A stretch of DNA of 64,000 nt. Origin: Polaribacter sp. Q13. Lineage in GTDB: Bacteria; Bacteroidota; Bacteroidia; Flavobacteriales; Flavobacteriaceae. A program made the translations under genes and the position numbers. The notes under the pieces are model-generated. The model was not told the DNA's origin, did not search any database, and worked only from the letters and a program-made list of their open reading frames with translations. Positions 1-8,347 of this stretch are shown here, piece after piece (position 1 is the stretch's first letter; each line of letters begins with the position of its first letter). Location of the stretch: positions 578,001 through 642,000 of the forward strand of contig NZ_CP074436.1 of the NCBI RefSeq assembly GCF_016858305.2. Direction: 5' to 3'.

Positions 1-504
1 TTGTTGATTTATAAAGCTGTGGGTAAAAAATTCCCAATGCCAAATGGTGGTCCAGTTGTGCACATGGTTGCAATTGCAGAAAGTCCGACAGGACCTTTTG
101 TTAAACAGAAAAAATTGGCTTTTGAAATTAAAGGAGAACGTTTTCCTGCAGAAGATCCATATATCTGGTACCAAGACGGAAAATACAGAGCGATTGTAAA
201 AAGAATCAAACATGAAAAGCAAGCGAATGGTAAAGAGAAAAGAATGTTCTCATTAGTACAATACGATTCTAAAGATGGATTAGATTGGAAACCGTCAAAA
301 TATCATGAAATTTCAGAAAGAATCGTTACTTGGGAAAACGGTAGAGTACAACAATTTAAACATCTAGAACGTCCTCAGGTAATTGTTGAAAACGGAGAAG
401 CGATAGCTTTAACGTGTGCTGCAGATACAATTGTAAATAAAGTGAGAAATTCTTTTAATATTCAAATCCCATTAAAAATAACTAAAGAAAATGCTAAAAA
501 ATAA
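1..504 (+). CDS. GH43-like five-bladed propeller protein, 3' part only
   Basis: The window opens inside this gene, so only about the last 167 residues are present and the apparent TTG start is not the true start. The fragment aligns with the C-terminal half of the gene at 3224-4330: both have a YKAVGKK stretch, GGPVVH, ESPTGPF/KSPTGPF, FPAEDP-IWYQDGK and a HLERPQ block near the end. The repeated short beta-strand pattern with SPTGPF and AEDP motifs is typical of GH43/GH117-type propeller glycosidases that act on exported oligosaccharides. The last 14 bases overlap the start of the sulfatase gene that follows, which indicates translational coupling. The substrate cannot be told from sequence. 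The two copies flank a sulfatase and a GH117, so the module looks tandemly duplicated. Confidence 0.7.
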   Translation: MLIYKAVGKKFPMPNGGPVVHMVAIAESPTGPFVKQKKLAFEIKGERFPAEDPYIWYQDGKYRAIVKRIKHEKQANGKEKRMFSLVQYDSKDGLDWKPSKYHEISERIVTWENGRVQQFKHLERPQVIVENGEAIALTCAADTIVNKVRNSFNIQIPLKITKENAKK

Positions 505-1957
505 AATATCTACACTGCTTTTTTGTGCGCTAACTTCTATTGTTTTCGCTCAAAAAAAACCGAATATCGTTTGGATTAATTCTGATGATTTAGGTATAGA
601 ATTAGGATGCTACGGAAACAAGGATGTAAAAACACCTCATATAGATCGTTTGGCAGAAGAAGGAACAATGTTTATCAATTCTTATGCAAACGCACCTATT
701 TGTTCCATAAGTCGTTCGTCTATGATTACAGGGGTTTATGCTCCTACCGTAAACTCTCATGATCATAGAACTATAAATATGACTGAATTGCCTGCCGGAA
801 TTATTCCTGTTACAGAAATATTTAAAAAAGCAGGTTACTATGTTACTAATGGTAGCTCTGAGTACAATTTAAAGAAAAGAGGAAAGGAAGATTATAACTT
901 TAAAACCAAAGTTAAATATGATGGTTTTGATTGGTCTGGTCGTAAAAAAGGACAACCGTTCTTTGCCCAAATTCAGATTAGGGACCCACACAGAAAGTTT
1001 GTTGATAATAGCCAAAATATTGTAGACCCAAGTAAAGTTACTTTACCAGAATGTTATCCTGATTATCCGATACTGCGTGCAGATTGGGCTGCTTATTTAG
1101 CAAGTGTACAACATGCTGATGACCAAGTTGGACAATTTATGGACAGACTTAGAGCAGAAGGAGAATTAGAAAATACTGTTGTTTTCTTTTTTGGAGACAA
1201 TGGTAGACCTCATTTAAGAGACAAGCAATTTTTATATGAAGGTGGTTTAAAAGTACCAATTATTGTACGTTACCCTAAATCGGTAAAAGCCAATGCTGTA
1301 AATAAAAATTTAGCAAGTTTAATTGATGTTACGGTATCGTCTTTAGATATGGCAGGAATTGAAGTGCCTGAATACATGCACGGAAAAGTTATTGTTGGTA
1401 AAAATGCCGTAAAAAGAAAATATGTATATGGATTTAGACAAAGAGCTGGTGATGCTGTAGAAAACATGAGAAGTATTACTGATGGTAAATTCAAATTAAT
1501 ATGGAACAGAACTCCAGATAGACCTTGGATGCAATTAACAAGTTATAAAAAGTTAGAATATCCTGCTTTTGCATTGTACCAAGTTTTAGACAGACAAGGC
1601 AAGTTAGAATATCCTTATAATTTATTTATGAGAATTACCAAGCCTGTCATTGAATTGTACGATTTAAAGAAAGACCCGATGGAATTTAATAATTTGGCGG
1701 ATACTAAAAAATATCAAAAAATTAAAGACGAATTATTTAACAACCTAAAAACGAACATGGTTGTTTGGGAAAAAAACATGATTTCAGAGGATGCAGCTAC
1801 CATCAACAGAGCTAAAGAAGGTTCTAAAAAATATTATAAAAATTCTTTAAAAAAGAATAAACCAGGGTTAAGTCCAGATGCTAGTTATGAAGAAATTTTA
1901 AAAGATTGGGAAGTTCGTCTTTTAGATAAAAAAAACTATTACCACATAAAGAAGTAA
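491..1957 (+). CDS. S1 family sulfatase with a non-canonical active-site motif
   Basis: A 488-residue exported arylsulfatase-type enzyme that would remove sulfate esters (or N-sulfate) from an algal polysaccharide in the periplasm. An N-terminal signal peptide (about residues 1-20, ending VFAQ) precedes the PNIVWINSDD metal-binding strand. GDNGRPH near residue 235 is the second metal-site region. The expected formylglycine motif C-x-P/A-S-R appears as C71-S-I-S-R75, so the nucleophile Cys is present but the Pro/Ala position is Ile. The overall layout resembles heparan N-sulfatase-like subfamilies (S1_8), a tentative placement. The gene overlaps the preceding propeller gene by 14 bases and is followed after one base by the GH117 gene, so all are one operon. 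Confidence 0.85.
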   Translation: MLKNKISTLLFCALTSIVFAQKKPNIVWINSDDLGIELGCYGNKDVKTPHIDRLAEEGTMFINSYANAPICSISRSSMITGVYAPTVNSHDHRTINMTELPAGIIPVTEIFKKAGYYVTNGSSEYNLKKRGKEDYNFKTKVKYDGFDWSGRKKGQPFFAQIQIRDPHRKFVDNSQNIVDPSKVTLPECYPDYPILRADWAAYLASVQHADDQVGQFMDRLRAEGELENTVVFFFGDNGRPHLRDKQFLYEGGLKVPIIVRYPKSVKANAVNKNLASLIDVTVSSLDMAGIEVPEYMHGKVIVGKNAVKRKYVYGFRQRAGDAVENMRSITDGKFKLIWNRTPDRPWMQLTSYKKLEYPAFALYQVLDRQGKLEYPYNLFMRITKPVIELYDLKKDPMEFNNLADTKKYQKIKDELFNNLKTNMVVWEKNMISEDAATINRAKEGSKKYYKNSLKKNKPGLSPDASYEEILKDWEVRLLDKKNYYHIKK

Positions 1958-1958
1958 T

Positions 1959-3221
1959 ATGAGAAAATATGTTAAGCATGTTTTATTTACATCATTTTTA
2001 CTAGTAGTAATAAGTGTGTGTGGTCAGAAAAAAAATACTGCAACAGTTGCGTTTCCATACACGGTTTCCGAAGAAACTGGAAAAAGGGAAATGAGCGAGG
2101 CTATGAAACGTAGTTTTGAAAATTATGAAGGTATTCATCCTGCAGAGAATGAACTGTATTCACAGTTTAAGTACACACAATTAAAAGGGTTTAATTATAA
2201 CGGACACAATGGAACGATTTCGCGTCGTGACCCTTCAAAGATTATTTATGAAAATGGAAAATATTATGTTTGGTATACATATAGAAATACAATAGTTCCT
2301 CCCATTGGTTCAAAAAGAGCAGATGAAAGTACAGAAACCATTCCCTCAACAGATTGGGATTTGTGTGAAATTTGGTATGCAACAAGTGAAGACGGATTTA
2401 CTTGGGAAGAAAAAGGAGTTGCGATTCCTCGTCCTCCAAAACCAGAAGTTGGTTGGCGTTCAGTTTCAACTACCGATATTTTAAAATGGAAAGGTAAATA
2501 TTATTTGTATTATCAAGGGTTTATGGAAGCTAGTGGTAAAAGTGGAGATCATTGTCCGGTTGCAATGTCTTATTCAGATAGTCCAAACGGCCCTTGGACT
2601 GCCGTAAAAGGAGCTGTAATTGAAAATGGGGCAGAAGGAGAATGGGATCAATATGCAATTCACGATCCTTATCCATTAATTCATGATGGAAAAGTATATA
2701 TTTATTACAAATCTGCTTTTAATAGACCAGGAAATGTTTGGGTAGCAGGAGGCTTGGCTATTGCCGATAATCCTATGGGACCTTTTAAAAAACATCCTTT
2801 AAACCCTGTTTTAAATTCAGGACATGAAGTTGCTTTATTTCCCTTTAAGGAAGGTGTTGCAGCTTTTGTAATTAAAGATGGAAATGAGCATAGTACGATT
2901 CAATATGCAAAAGATTGGGTAAATTTTAAAATTGCTGCCGTAAGTGAGCTGTTTCCATATGCACCTGGTCCTTATGTTCCGGATGCTTTTACAGATACTA
3001 AAGATGGTAGAGGTATTACTTGGGGATTGAGTCATTTTATCAATGCTAGCGGAAGCTCAAAGACTGCGCATTCAATTTTAGCAAGATTTGATTGTGATTT
3101 GAGTAGAGATATCAATGATAAAGAAATGAAACATACTAGAAATAATTTTAGACCAGAGATTTATTTTTCAAAAGGATTATCTAGAAAGCAAAAAGAAAGA
3201 ATTTTAAAGAATAACAAATAG
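1959..3221 (+). CDS. GH117 family glycosidase
   Basis: A 420-residue exported propeller enzyme. After a signal peptide (residues 1-22, ending VCGQ) it carries GH117 hallmarks in order: SRRDPSKII then GKYYVWYT (about 85-110), WDLCEIWYATSEDG, SVSTTDILKWKGKYYLYYQG, WDQYAIHDPYP, and NSGHEVALFPFKEG (about 287-300). The His-Glu pair in that last block matches the region carrying the unusual histidine acid of characterised GH117 enzymes. Characterised members release 3,6-anhydro-L-galactose from neoagaro-oligosaccharides, but many uncharacterised GH117 proteins sit in fucoidan, carrageenan or other sulfated-glycan loci, so agar is not implied. It lies 1 base after the sulfatase and 2 bases before the next propeller gene. 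A C-terminal fragment of a related gene survives at 6052-6201. Confidence 0.8.
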   Translation: MRKYVKHVLFTSFLLVVISVCGQKKNTATVAFPYTVSEETGKREMSEAMKRSFENYEGIHPAENELYSQFKYTQLKGFNYNGHNGTISRRDPSKIIYENGKYYVWYTYRNTIVPPIGSKRADESTETIPSTDWDLCEIWYATSEDGFTWEEKGVAIPRPPKPEVGWRSVSTTDILKWKGKYYLYYQGFMEASGKSGDHCPVAMSYSDSPNGPWTAVKGAVIENGAEGEWDQYAIHDPYPLIHDGKVYIYYKSAFNRPGNVWVAGGLAIADNPMGPFKKHPLNPVLNSGHEVALFPFKEGVAAFVIKDGNEHSTIQYAKDWVNFKIAAVSELFPYAPGPYVPDAFTDTKDGRGITWGLSHFINASGSSKTAHSILARFDCDLSRDINDKEMKHTRNNFRPEIYFSKGLSRKQKERILKNNK

Positions 3222-3223
3222 TT

Positions 3224-4330
3224 ATGAAGCATTTCGTTTTTACGTTAATTATTGGTGGTTTACTAAATTTTACAATTTCTTGTAAGGGGCAAAAAGAATC
3301 TACAGATTTTAAAATTGAATTGGGAGAAGTTGCTTTAAAATCAAAATTTGTGAGCGATACCATGAGTATTTGGGGAGGCTCTATTGTTAAGGGTGATGAC
3401 GGATTGTATCATATGTTTTATTCTCGATGGAAAAAAGAATTGGGTTGGGCTTGGGTAACACATTCCGAAATAGCGCACTCTGTTTCTGAAAGCCTTTTTG
3501 GGACTTTCAAATTTAAAGACGTAGCATTACCAATTAGAGGTGCTGAGTTCTGGGATGGTTTGTGTACGCACAATCCCACGATACACAAATATGACAATAA
3601 ATATTATCTGTATTATATGGGGAATACAGGAGATGGCGTAGTTACAGGAGAACCTGGAAAAATAAAGCTAAATGTATCTCATAGAAATGGTCAACGTATT
3701 GGTGTTGCCGTTGCAGATAATCCAAGTGGACCATGGGAAAGACTAGATACACCTATTATAGATGTAACTAATGATGACAATGCTTTAGATGCCTTAATGA
3801 CAAGTAATCCATCAATAACTCAAAAACCAGATGGCACTTACCTAATGGTTTATAAAGCGGTGGGTAAAAAGAAACCAGGAAAGTTTGGAGGACCTGTTGT
3901 GCATTGTGTTGCAACCTCTAAAAGTCCTACGGGGCCGTTTGTGAAATATAATAAACCTGTGTTTTTAGCAAAAGGGTATGATTTTCCTGCAGAAGACCCT
4001 TTTATTTGGTATCAAGATGGAAAATTTAGAGCAATTTTAAAAGATATGCATGGTGCATTTACAGATGCTGGTCAGGCTTTAGTATTGTTTGAATCAGTAG
4101 ATGGTTTTGATTGGACTTTGTCTAAAAACGCACTGGTTTCAACATTACAAATAAAATGGGAAGATGGAACAGTTCAAAAAGTAGATCATCTAGAACGACC
4201 TCAGATTTATATTGAAAACGGTAAACCTATAGCATTGGTGTGTGCGTCTGATATAAAAGATGAAAATGGAGTTCTACACTCATTTAACGTACAAATTCCT
4301 ATAAAAGTAACAAAAGAAGAACGTAAATAA
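3224..4330 (+). CDS. GH43-like five-bladed propeller lipoprotein
   Basis: A 368-residue protein with a signal peptide ending in a lipobox-like ISC (Cys about residue 20), so probably a periplasmic or outer-membrane lipoprotein. Repeated propeller blades are visible (SIVKGDDGLYHMFYS, THNPTIHKYDNKYYLYYMG, SNPSITQKPDGTYLMVYKA, FPAEDPFIWYQDGKFRAIL), each with an Asp/Asn-Pro turn, as in clan GH-F/GH43-type glycosidases. It is the full-length relative of the truncated gene at 1-504. It is tightly packed between GH117 and GH2 (2 and 1 base gaps), so it is probably cotranscribed and acts on the same oligosaccharide. The family number is not certain; annotation pipelines often call these simply 'glycoside hydrolase family protein'. 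Confidence 0.7.
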   Translation: MKHFVFTLIIGGLLNFTISCKGQKESTDFKIELGEVALKSKFVSDTMSIWGGSIVKGDDGLYHMFYSRWKKELGWAWVTHSEIAHSVSESLFGTFKFKDVALPIRGAEFWDGLCTHNPTIHKYDNKYYLYYMGNTGDGVVTGEPGKIKLNVSHRNGQRIGVAVADNPSGPWERLDTPIIDVTNDDNALDALMTSNPSITQKPDGTYLMVYKAVGKKKPGKFGGPVVHCVATSKSPTGPFVKYNKPVFLAKGYDFPAEDPFIWYQDGKFRAILKDMHGAFTDAGQALVLFESVDGFDWTLSKNALVSTLQIKWEDGTVQKVDHLERPQIYIENGKPIALVCASDIKDENGVLHSFNVQIPIKVTKEERK

Positions 4331-4331
4331 T

Positions 4332-6050
4332 ATGAAAACGCTTTATTATCTTTTAATCCTATTTTTTATCCTTTCATCTTGTCAAAATTCACAAGAAAAA
4401 AATACTGAAACTAAGATTTCATTGAATGGAACATGGCAGTTCTTAGCTTCAAACGAGGTGAATGAAAGTGATGTGTTTAAAGAACAGAGTATTCAGTTGG
4501 ATACGATTAAGGTTCCTGGGAATTGGGATACTCGTAAGCGTTATTCAGAATATGTAGGTAAAGGATATTACCAAAAGCAATTTGAAATACCTAAAAATTG
4601 GAACGGAAAGCAAATACGCTTAAAATTTAATGCAGTTTATGAAACAGCTAAAGTTTGGTTAAACGGCAATTTGTTAGGAGTGCATGTTGGCGGTTATACT
4701 CCGTTTGATTTTAATATTACAGATAAAATAGATTTTAATAAATCCAATTCTATTGTTGTAATGGCAGACAATACCTATAAACGAGGTGCTTGGTGGGCTT
4801 GGGGAGGAATTAGTAGAGATGTAACTTTATATGCAAATGAAGAGGTAAGAATTGTTTATCAACATATAACTTCTGTGCCAAACTTTGAAACAAAAAAAGT
4901 AGATTTTACCATTAAGTATAAATTAGAAAATAGTAGTAAAAAGGATATTTTAACAAAGATATATGCTAGTATTGATGGTATATATGCTGATTCTTTAGCA
5001 ATTAGTGTTAAGGAAAATTCGACAACTATTTCCGAAGTTAAATTTCAAAAGGAACTTTCTAAAGTAAAACTTTGGGGTTTTAATTCTCCTAACTTGTATC
5101 AATTAAATAGCGCTCTAAAGATATTTGGAAATGAGGTTGATTTGGCTCAGGATAAATTTGGCGTTCGCAAATTTGAAGTTCGTGGTGAGCAATTTTATTT
5201 AAATAATATAGCGGTTAGAATGAATGGTGTAAATAGAGTACACGACCATCCGGATTATGGAAATACAGAGCCAGACCATTTGGTTAAAAGTGATTTGTTG
5301 GATATAAAATCTTTAGGTTGTAATTTTTCAAGATTGATGCATGCACCGCTTTCAAAAAACATCTTGAAGTTTTGTGATAGTATTGGATTTTTATTGGTTG
5401 AAGAAATTCCTGTTTGGGGAGATAATGATCCACAATCTTATCCTAATAACCCACAAACAAAACAATGGTTAAAAGAAATGATTGAAAGAGATTATAATCA
5501 CCCAAGTATTGTAGGGTGGAGTGTTGGTAACGAATTACACGACACAAATTCATCTTGGAAAGAAAAGGTTTTATCAGAAGGACAATATGGTTATGTCAAT
5601 TCAATGTTAGATTATATTGACGAATTAGATACTTCAAGATTAAAAACATATGCATCTTTAAGTGCATACAGAGGAGGTACTCTTGAAAACGAACCATTTG
5701 ATAAGATAGATTTTATATCCATAAATAGTTATGGTGATGCTGTTGAGCATGCACAAACTACACATGAGAAATTTCCAGGGAAACCAATTTTTATTTCAGA
5801 AATTGGAAAAGGTCAAATTGGGCCTGCTCCAGAAGCTAAATTAAGTGATGAACTTGTGGGATATATAAAAGGACTTAAAGATTTACCTTACGTAACAGGA
5901 TTGTCAATTTGGAGTTATAACGATTATAGAAGTAATTATAAAGGAACTCCAGAATCAGGTTTTAGAGAATGGGGTATTGTTGATGAGCGACGAAATAAAA
6001 AGAAAGCTTATTATCAATTGAAAGAAGTTTATAAAGCGTGGCAAGAATAA
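4332..6050 (+). CDS. GH2 glycoside hydrolase lipoprotein (beta-galactosidase/beta-glucuronidase type)
   Basis: A 572-residue GH2 enzyme. A lipoprotein signal ends at LSSC (Cys about 17). Next come the sugar-binding jelly-roll domain (GTWQFL, VPGNWD, GYYQKQFEIP, VWLNGNLLGVHVGGYTPF), an immunoglobulin-like domain, and a TIM barrel from about residue 285. The barrel shows VNRVHDHPDYG, SVGNELH with the general acid/base Glu, and PIFISEIGKG with the likely nucleophile Glu. The protein is short for the family and lacks the C-terminal domains of LacZ, which fits exo-acting beta-galactosidase or glucuronidase forms. It is the last gene of the 1-6050 operon. GH117 and sulfatase debris follow its stop codon directly. 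Confidence 0.85.
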   Translation: MKTLYYLLILFFILSSCQNSQEKNTETKISLNGTWQFLASNEVNESDVFKEQSIQLDTIKVPGNWDTRKRYSEYVGKGYYQKQFEIPKNWNGKQIRLKFNAVYETAKVWLNGNLLGVHVGGYTPFDFNITDKIDFNKSNSIVVMADNTYKRGAWWAWGGISRDVTLYANEEVRIVYQHITSVPNFETKKVDFTIKYKLENSSKKDILTKIYASIDGIYADSLAISVKENSTTISEVKFQKELSKVKLWGFNSPNLYQLNSALKIFGNEVDLAQDKFGVRKFEVRGEQFYLNNIAVRMNGVNRVHDHPDYGNTEPDHLVKSDLLDIKSLGCNFSRLMHAPLSKNILKFCDSIGFLLVEEIPVWGDNDPQSYPNNPQTKQWLKEMIERDYNHPSIVGWSVGNELHDTNSSWKEKVLSEGQYGYVNSMLDYIDELDTSRLKTYASLSAYRGGTLENEPFDKIDFISINSYGDAVEHAQTTHEKFPGKPIFISEIGKGQIGPAPEAKLSDELVGYIKGLKDLPYVTGLSIWSYNDYRSNYKGTPESGFREWGIVDERRNKKKAYYQLKEVYKAWQE

Positions 6051-6051
6051 A

Positions 6052-6201
6052 AAAGGATATTCAATTATGGCACGTTTTGATTGCGATTTAAGTTTAGATT
6101 ACCACGAACCATTGTTAAAGAAAACAGGTGTTTGGCACAATCCAGAAGTTTATTTTAAACAAGGAATGGGAAGCATTGGTAAAAATCCAGAAGGGAGGTA
6201 A
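6052..6201 (+). pseudogene. C-terminal remnant of a GH117 gene
   Basis: Starting two bases after the GH2 stop, one frame reads KGYSIMARFDCDLS, then 35 more residues to a TAA at 6199. It matches the C-terminus of the GH117 at 1959-3221, which has AHSILARFDCDLS followed by PEIYFSKG, here PEVYFKQG. Everything upstream of this tail (about 370 residues) is missing. The copy differs enough from the intact gene to be an independent paralogue and not a recent duplicate. The in-frame ATG at 6067 could start a 44-residue peptide, but there is no reason to think it functions. Confidence 0.75.
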
Positions 6202-6240
6202 TTAAGTTCTTTAACTAGAAAAAAGTCATTTTAATCGTAA

Positions 6241-6384
6241 CAATATGAGGGTTTTAAATACTAAAATAGTGCGATTCCTTTAACGAATGCCTTTTTGGTG
6301 AAAGGTTTAAAGAAAAAGGGTTTGCCTAAAGATGCTACTAATGAAGAAATACTAAAAGACTGGGAAAGAGTGATTTTTAACTAA
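6241..6384 (+). pseudogene. C-terminal remnant of a sulfatase gene
   Basis: The frame beginning at 6241 reads a degenerate EGFKY, a stop at 6262, then NS and GLKKKGLPKDATNEEILKDW to a TAA at 6382. This matches the end of the sulfatase at 491-1957 (KKNKPGLSPDASYEEILKDW), including the preceding EGSKKYYKNS block. Only about 45 residues survive and a nonsense codon interrupts them. With the GH117 tail just before it, it suggests a lost second sulfatase/GH117 pair. Confidence 0.7.
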
Positions 6385-6391
6385 TAAAGTT

Positions 6392-6436
6392 CATTTGTTA
6401 TCCTTTTCGGATCATTTATGTGGTTGTTTCTTCGTT
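6392..6436 (+). promoter_or_regulatory. Putative promoter/operator module upstream of sulfatase operon
   Basis: A segment starting CATTTGTT and ending ATGTGGTTGT closely matches, without gaps, the segment at 13442-13478 before another sulfatase. Related segments lie before the fucosidase and fucP. CATTTG may be the -33 element of the Bacteroidota sigma factor. The site is about 65 bases before the sulfatase ATG. Confidence 0.45.
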
Positions 6437-6499
6437 GTCTGCTTAAACCTTTTATTAAATTACATTGTCTAATTAATGATAAATAAAAACATTAAATTT

Positions 6500-8341
6500 A
6501 TGAAAAAATTAGTACAAGCTTTAGTATTGTTCCTTTTTGTGTTTAATTTAAATGCTCAAAAAAATAAACCAAATATTCTTTGGATTATGACAGATGATCA
6601 AAGAAAAGATTCGAATGCCTATTTTAATGAAATAACGACTGGTACAAAAGAAAGCCCACTTGGGTATGTAGAATCGCCAAGTTTAGATAAGTTGGCTAAA
6701 GAAGGAGTTGTTTATCCAAATATGCATTGTCAATCTCCTGGTTGTGCACCTTCAAGAGCGGGAATAATTATGGGGAAATATTCTTTTAGATCGGGAGTTT
6801 ATGGTTTTGAATATTTTCATAACAATCCAGATTTCTTTTCTCAATTATTACCAGATGCGATGGTAGATCAAGGATATCAAACAGTTTTGTTTGGTAAAAC
6901 AGGTGTTCGATTAAAAGGATACAAGTCTAAAAAGCCTAAAGAAGAAATGGGCTATTATCAACAATATGTAGATTACGGACAAGATTTAAGACGTACAGGA
7001 AATACAGATTGGGATAATACTTCTGTTTGGGGAAAAGTTAACGGAAAAGGACAAAAAGTAGATTCTAGAGTTAATTTTTATTATCCTGATGGTACGCATA
7101 AATCTTTTTCGAGGTATGAAACCATTTCCGATGCAGAGAAAAAAGTAAAAGCAGAAGTAGAAAAAGAGTTAGATATTTTATATGCGTATACTAGAAGTAC
7201 AGAAGATTTGATTATTGGTGGGGTAAATTCTATGCCAGCAGGAAAAACATTAGACGGAAACATACTAACGGAGTTTGTGAGTTATTTAAAGAATGAAAAT
7301 AAAGGCTATAAAATTTTAAATGGTAGAAATTTTCAAGGAGTTGATTCTAGTAAACCAGTTTTTGCAAATTTAAGTTTCCATTTTCCGCATACGCCAGTAA
7401 TGCCTCCAAAAGAATTTAGAGATCGTTTTAAGGATAAGGTGTATGAAATTCCTGAATTCGATAAAAAGGAACTAAAAAAACTTCCGAAGCAATTACAAGA
7501 CTACTATAAGAAAACCAAAATTGACGGTTTAAAATACGAAGAAAAGCAACAAGCCATTAGAGATTATTATGCGTTTTGTGCTTATGGCGATGATTTAATT
7601 GGAAAAGCGGTTGAAGAATTTAAAGCATATAGTAAAAAACATAAACAAGAATATGTAATTGTCTATGTCTGCGGAGACCATGGATGGCAATTAGGAGAAC
7701 AAGGTGTAGAAGGAAAGTTTTCTCCTTGGGATTTATCAACACATACAACTGCAATTGTGGTTGCTTCTGATAAAAAAACATTTCCGGCAGGCAAAGTATA
7801 TGATGGTTTTACAGAATATGTAGACATCATGCCTACAATACTTGCTGCAGGTGGAGCAGATTTATCAGAAAAGAAATTCGACTTTTTAGATGGTTATGAT
7901 ATGGGAGCTGTTTTAAGTGATAAAAAATTAAAACGAGATTATATTATTGGTGAAATAAATCATGTTGTTGGGCCAAGAGCCTATATCAAAACAAAAGATT
8001 TTACTTTTTCTATGCAAACCAGACCTCATAGAGGTAAAGCGAGTAAAAAATATCCGCCAAATGTAAATATCAAATGGGGAATAGATGCGCCTAGAGAAGA
8101 AGTGCAAATGGCTTTGTATGATTTACGAGTGGATAGCAAAGAAAGAAATAATGTTGCCAACGATAAAGAGTATGTTGCATTGGCAGATTGGTTTCGTAAA
8201 AAATTAGGGAATATTGTTTTGGGTGATGGTAGAGTAGAATGCGATTGGACAAAAGGAAATGACTTTAATATAAGCAATTTTGCTAAAGGAGCTGATGATA
8301 AAAGAATTGATATTCCAAATAAAATAATTCCAAAAAAATAA
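6500..8341 (+). CDS. S1 family sulfatase
   Basis: A 613-residue exported sulfatase. The start at 6500 is preferred over an in-frame ATG at 6476 because it gives a clean signal peptide (MKKLVQALVL through NLNAQ, cleavage near 20). KPNILWIMTDDQ carries the first metal-binding Asp pair and C82-A-P-S-R86 is a canonical formylglycine motif, so an anaerobic or oxygen-dependent maturase must exist elsewhere in the genome. HFPHTPVMPP and CGDHGWQLGEQG are further conserved blocks. It is first in a three-sulfatase operon (gaps of 6 and 2 bases) and follows a shared promoter-like module. The exact sulfate position cannot be predicted. Confidence 0.9.
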   Translation: MKKLVQALVLFLFVFNLNAQKNKPNILWIMTDDQRKDSNAYFNEITTGTKESPLGYVESPSLDKLAKEGVVYPNMHCQSPGCAPSRAGIIMGKYSFRSGVYGFEYFHNNPDFFSQLLPDAMVDQGYQTVLFGKTGVRLKGYKSKKPKEEMGYYQQYVDYGQDLRRTGNTDWDNTSVWGKVNGKGQKVDSRVNFYYPDGTHKSFSRYETISDAEKKVKAEVEKELDILYAYTRSTEDLIIGGVNSMPAGKTLDGNILTEFVSYLKNENKGYKILNGRNFQGVDSSKPVFANLSFHFPHTPVMPPKEFRDRFKDKVYEIPEFDKKELKKLPKQLQDYYKKTKIDGLKYEEKQQAIRDYYAFCAYGDDLIGKAVEEFKAYSKKHKQEYVIVYVCGDHGWQLGEQGVEGKFSPWDLSTHTTAIVVASDKKTFPAGKVYDGFTEYVDIMPTILAAGGADLSEKKFDFLDGYDMGAVLSDKKLKRDYIIGEINHVVGPRAYIKTKDFTFSMQTRPHRGKASKKYPPNVNIKWGIDAPREEVQMALYDLRVDSKERNNVANDKEYVALADWFRKKLGNIVLGDGRVECDWTKGNDFNISNFAKGADDKRIDIPNKIIPKK

Positions 8342-8347
8342 TTAGAT

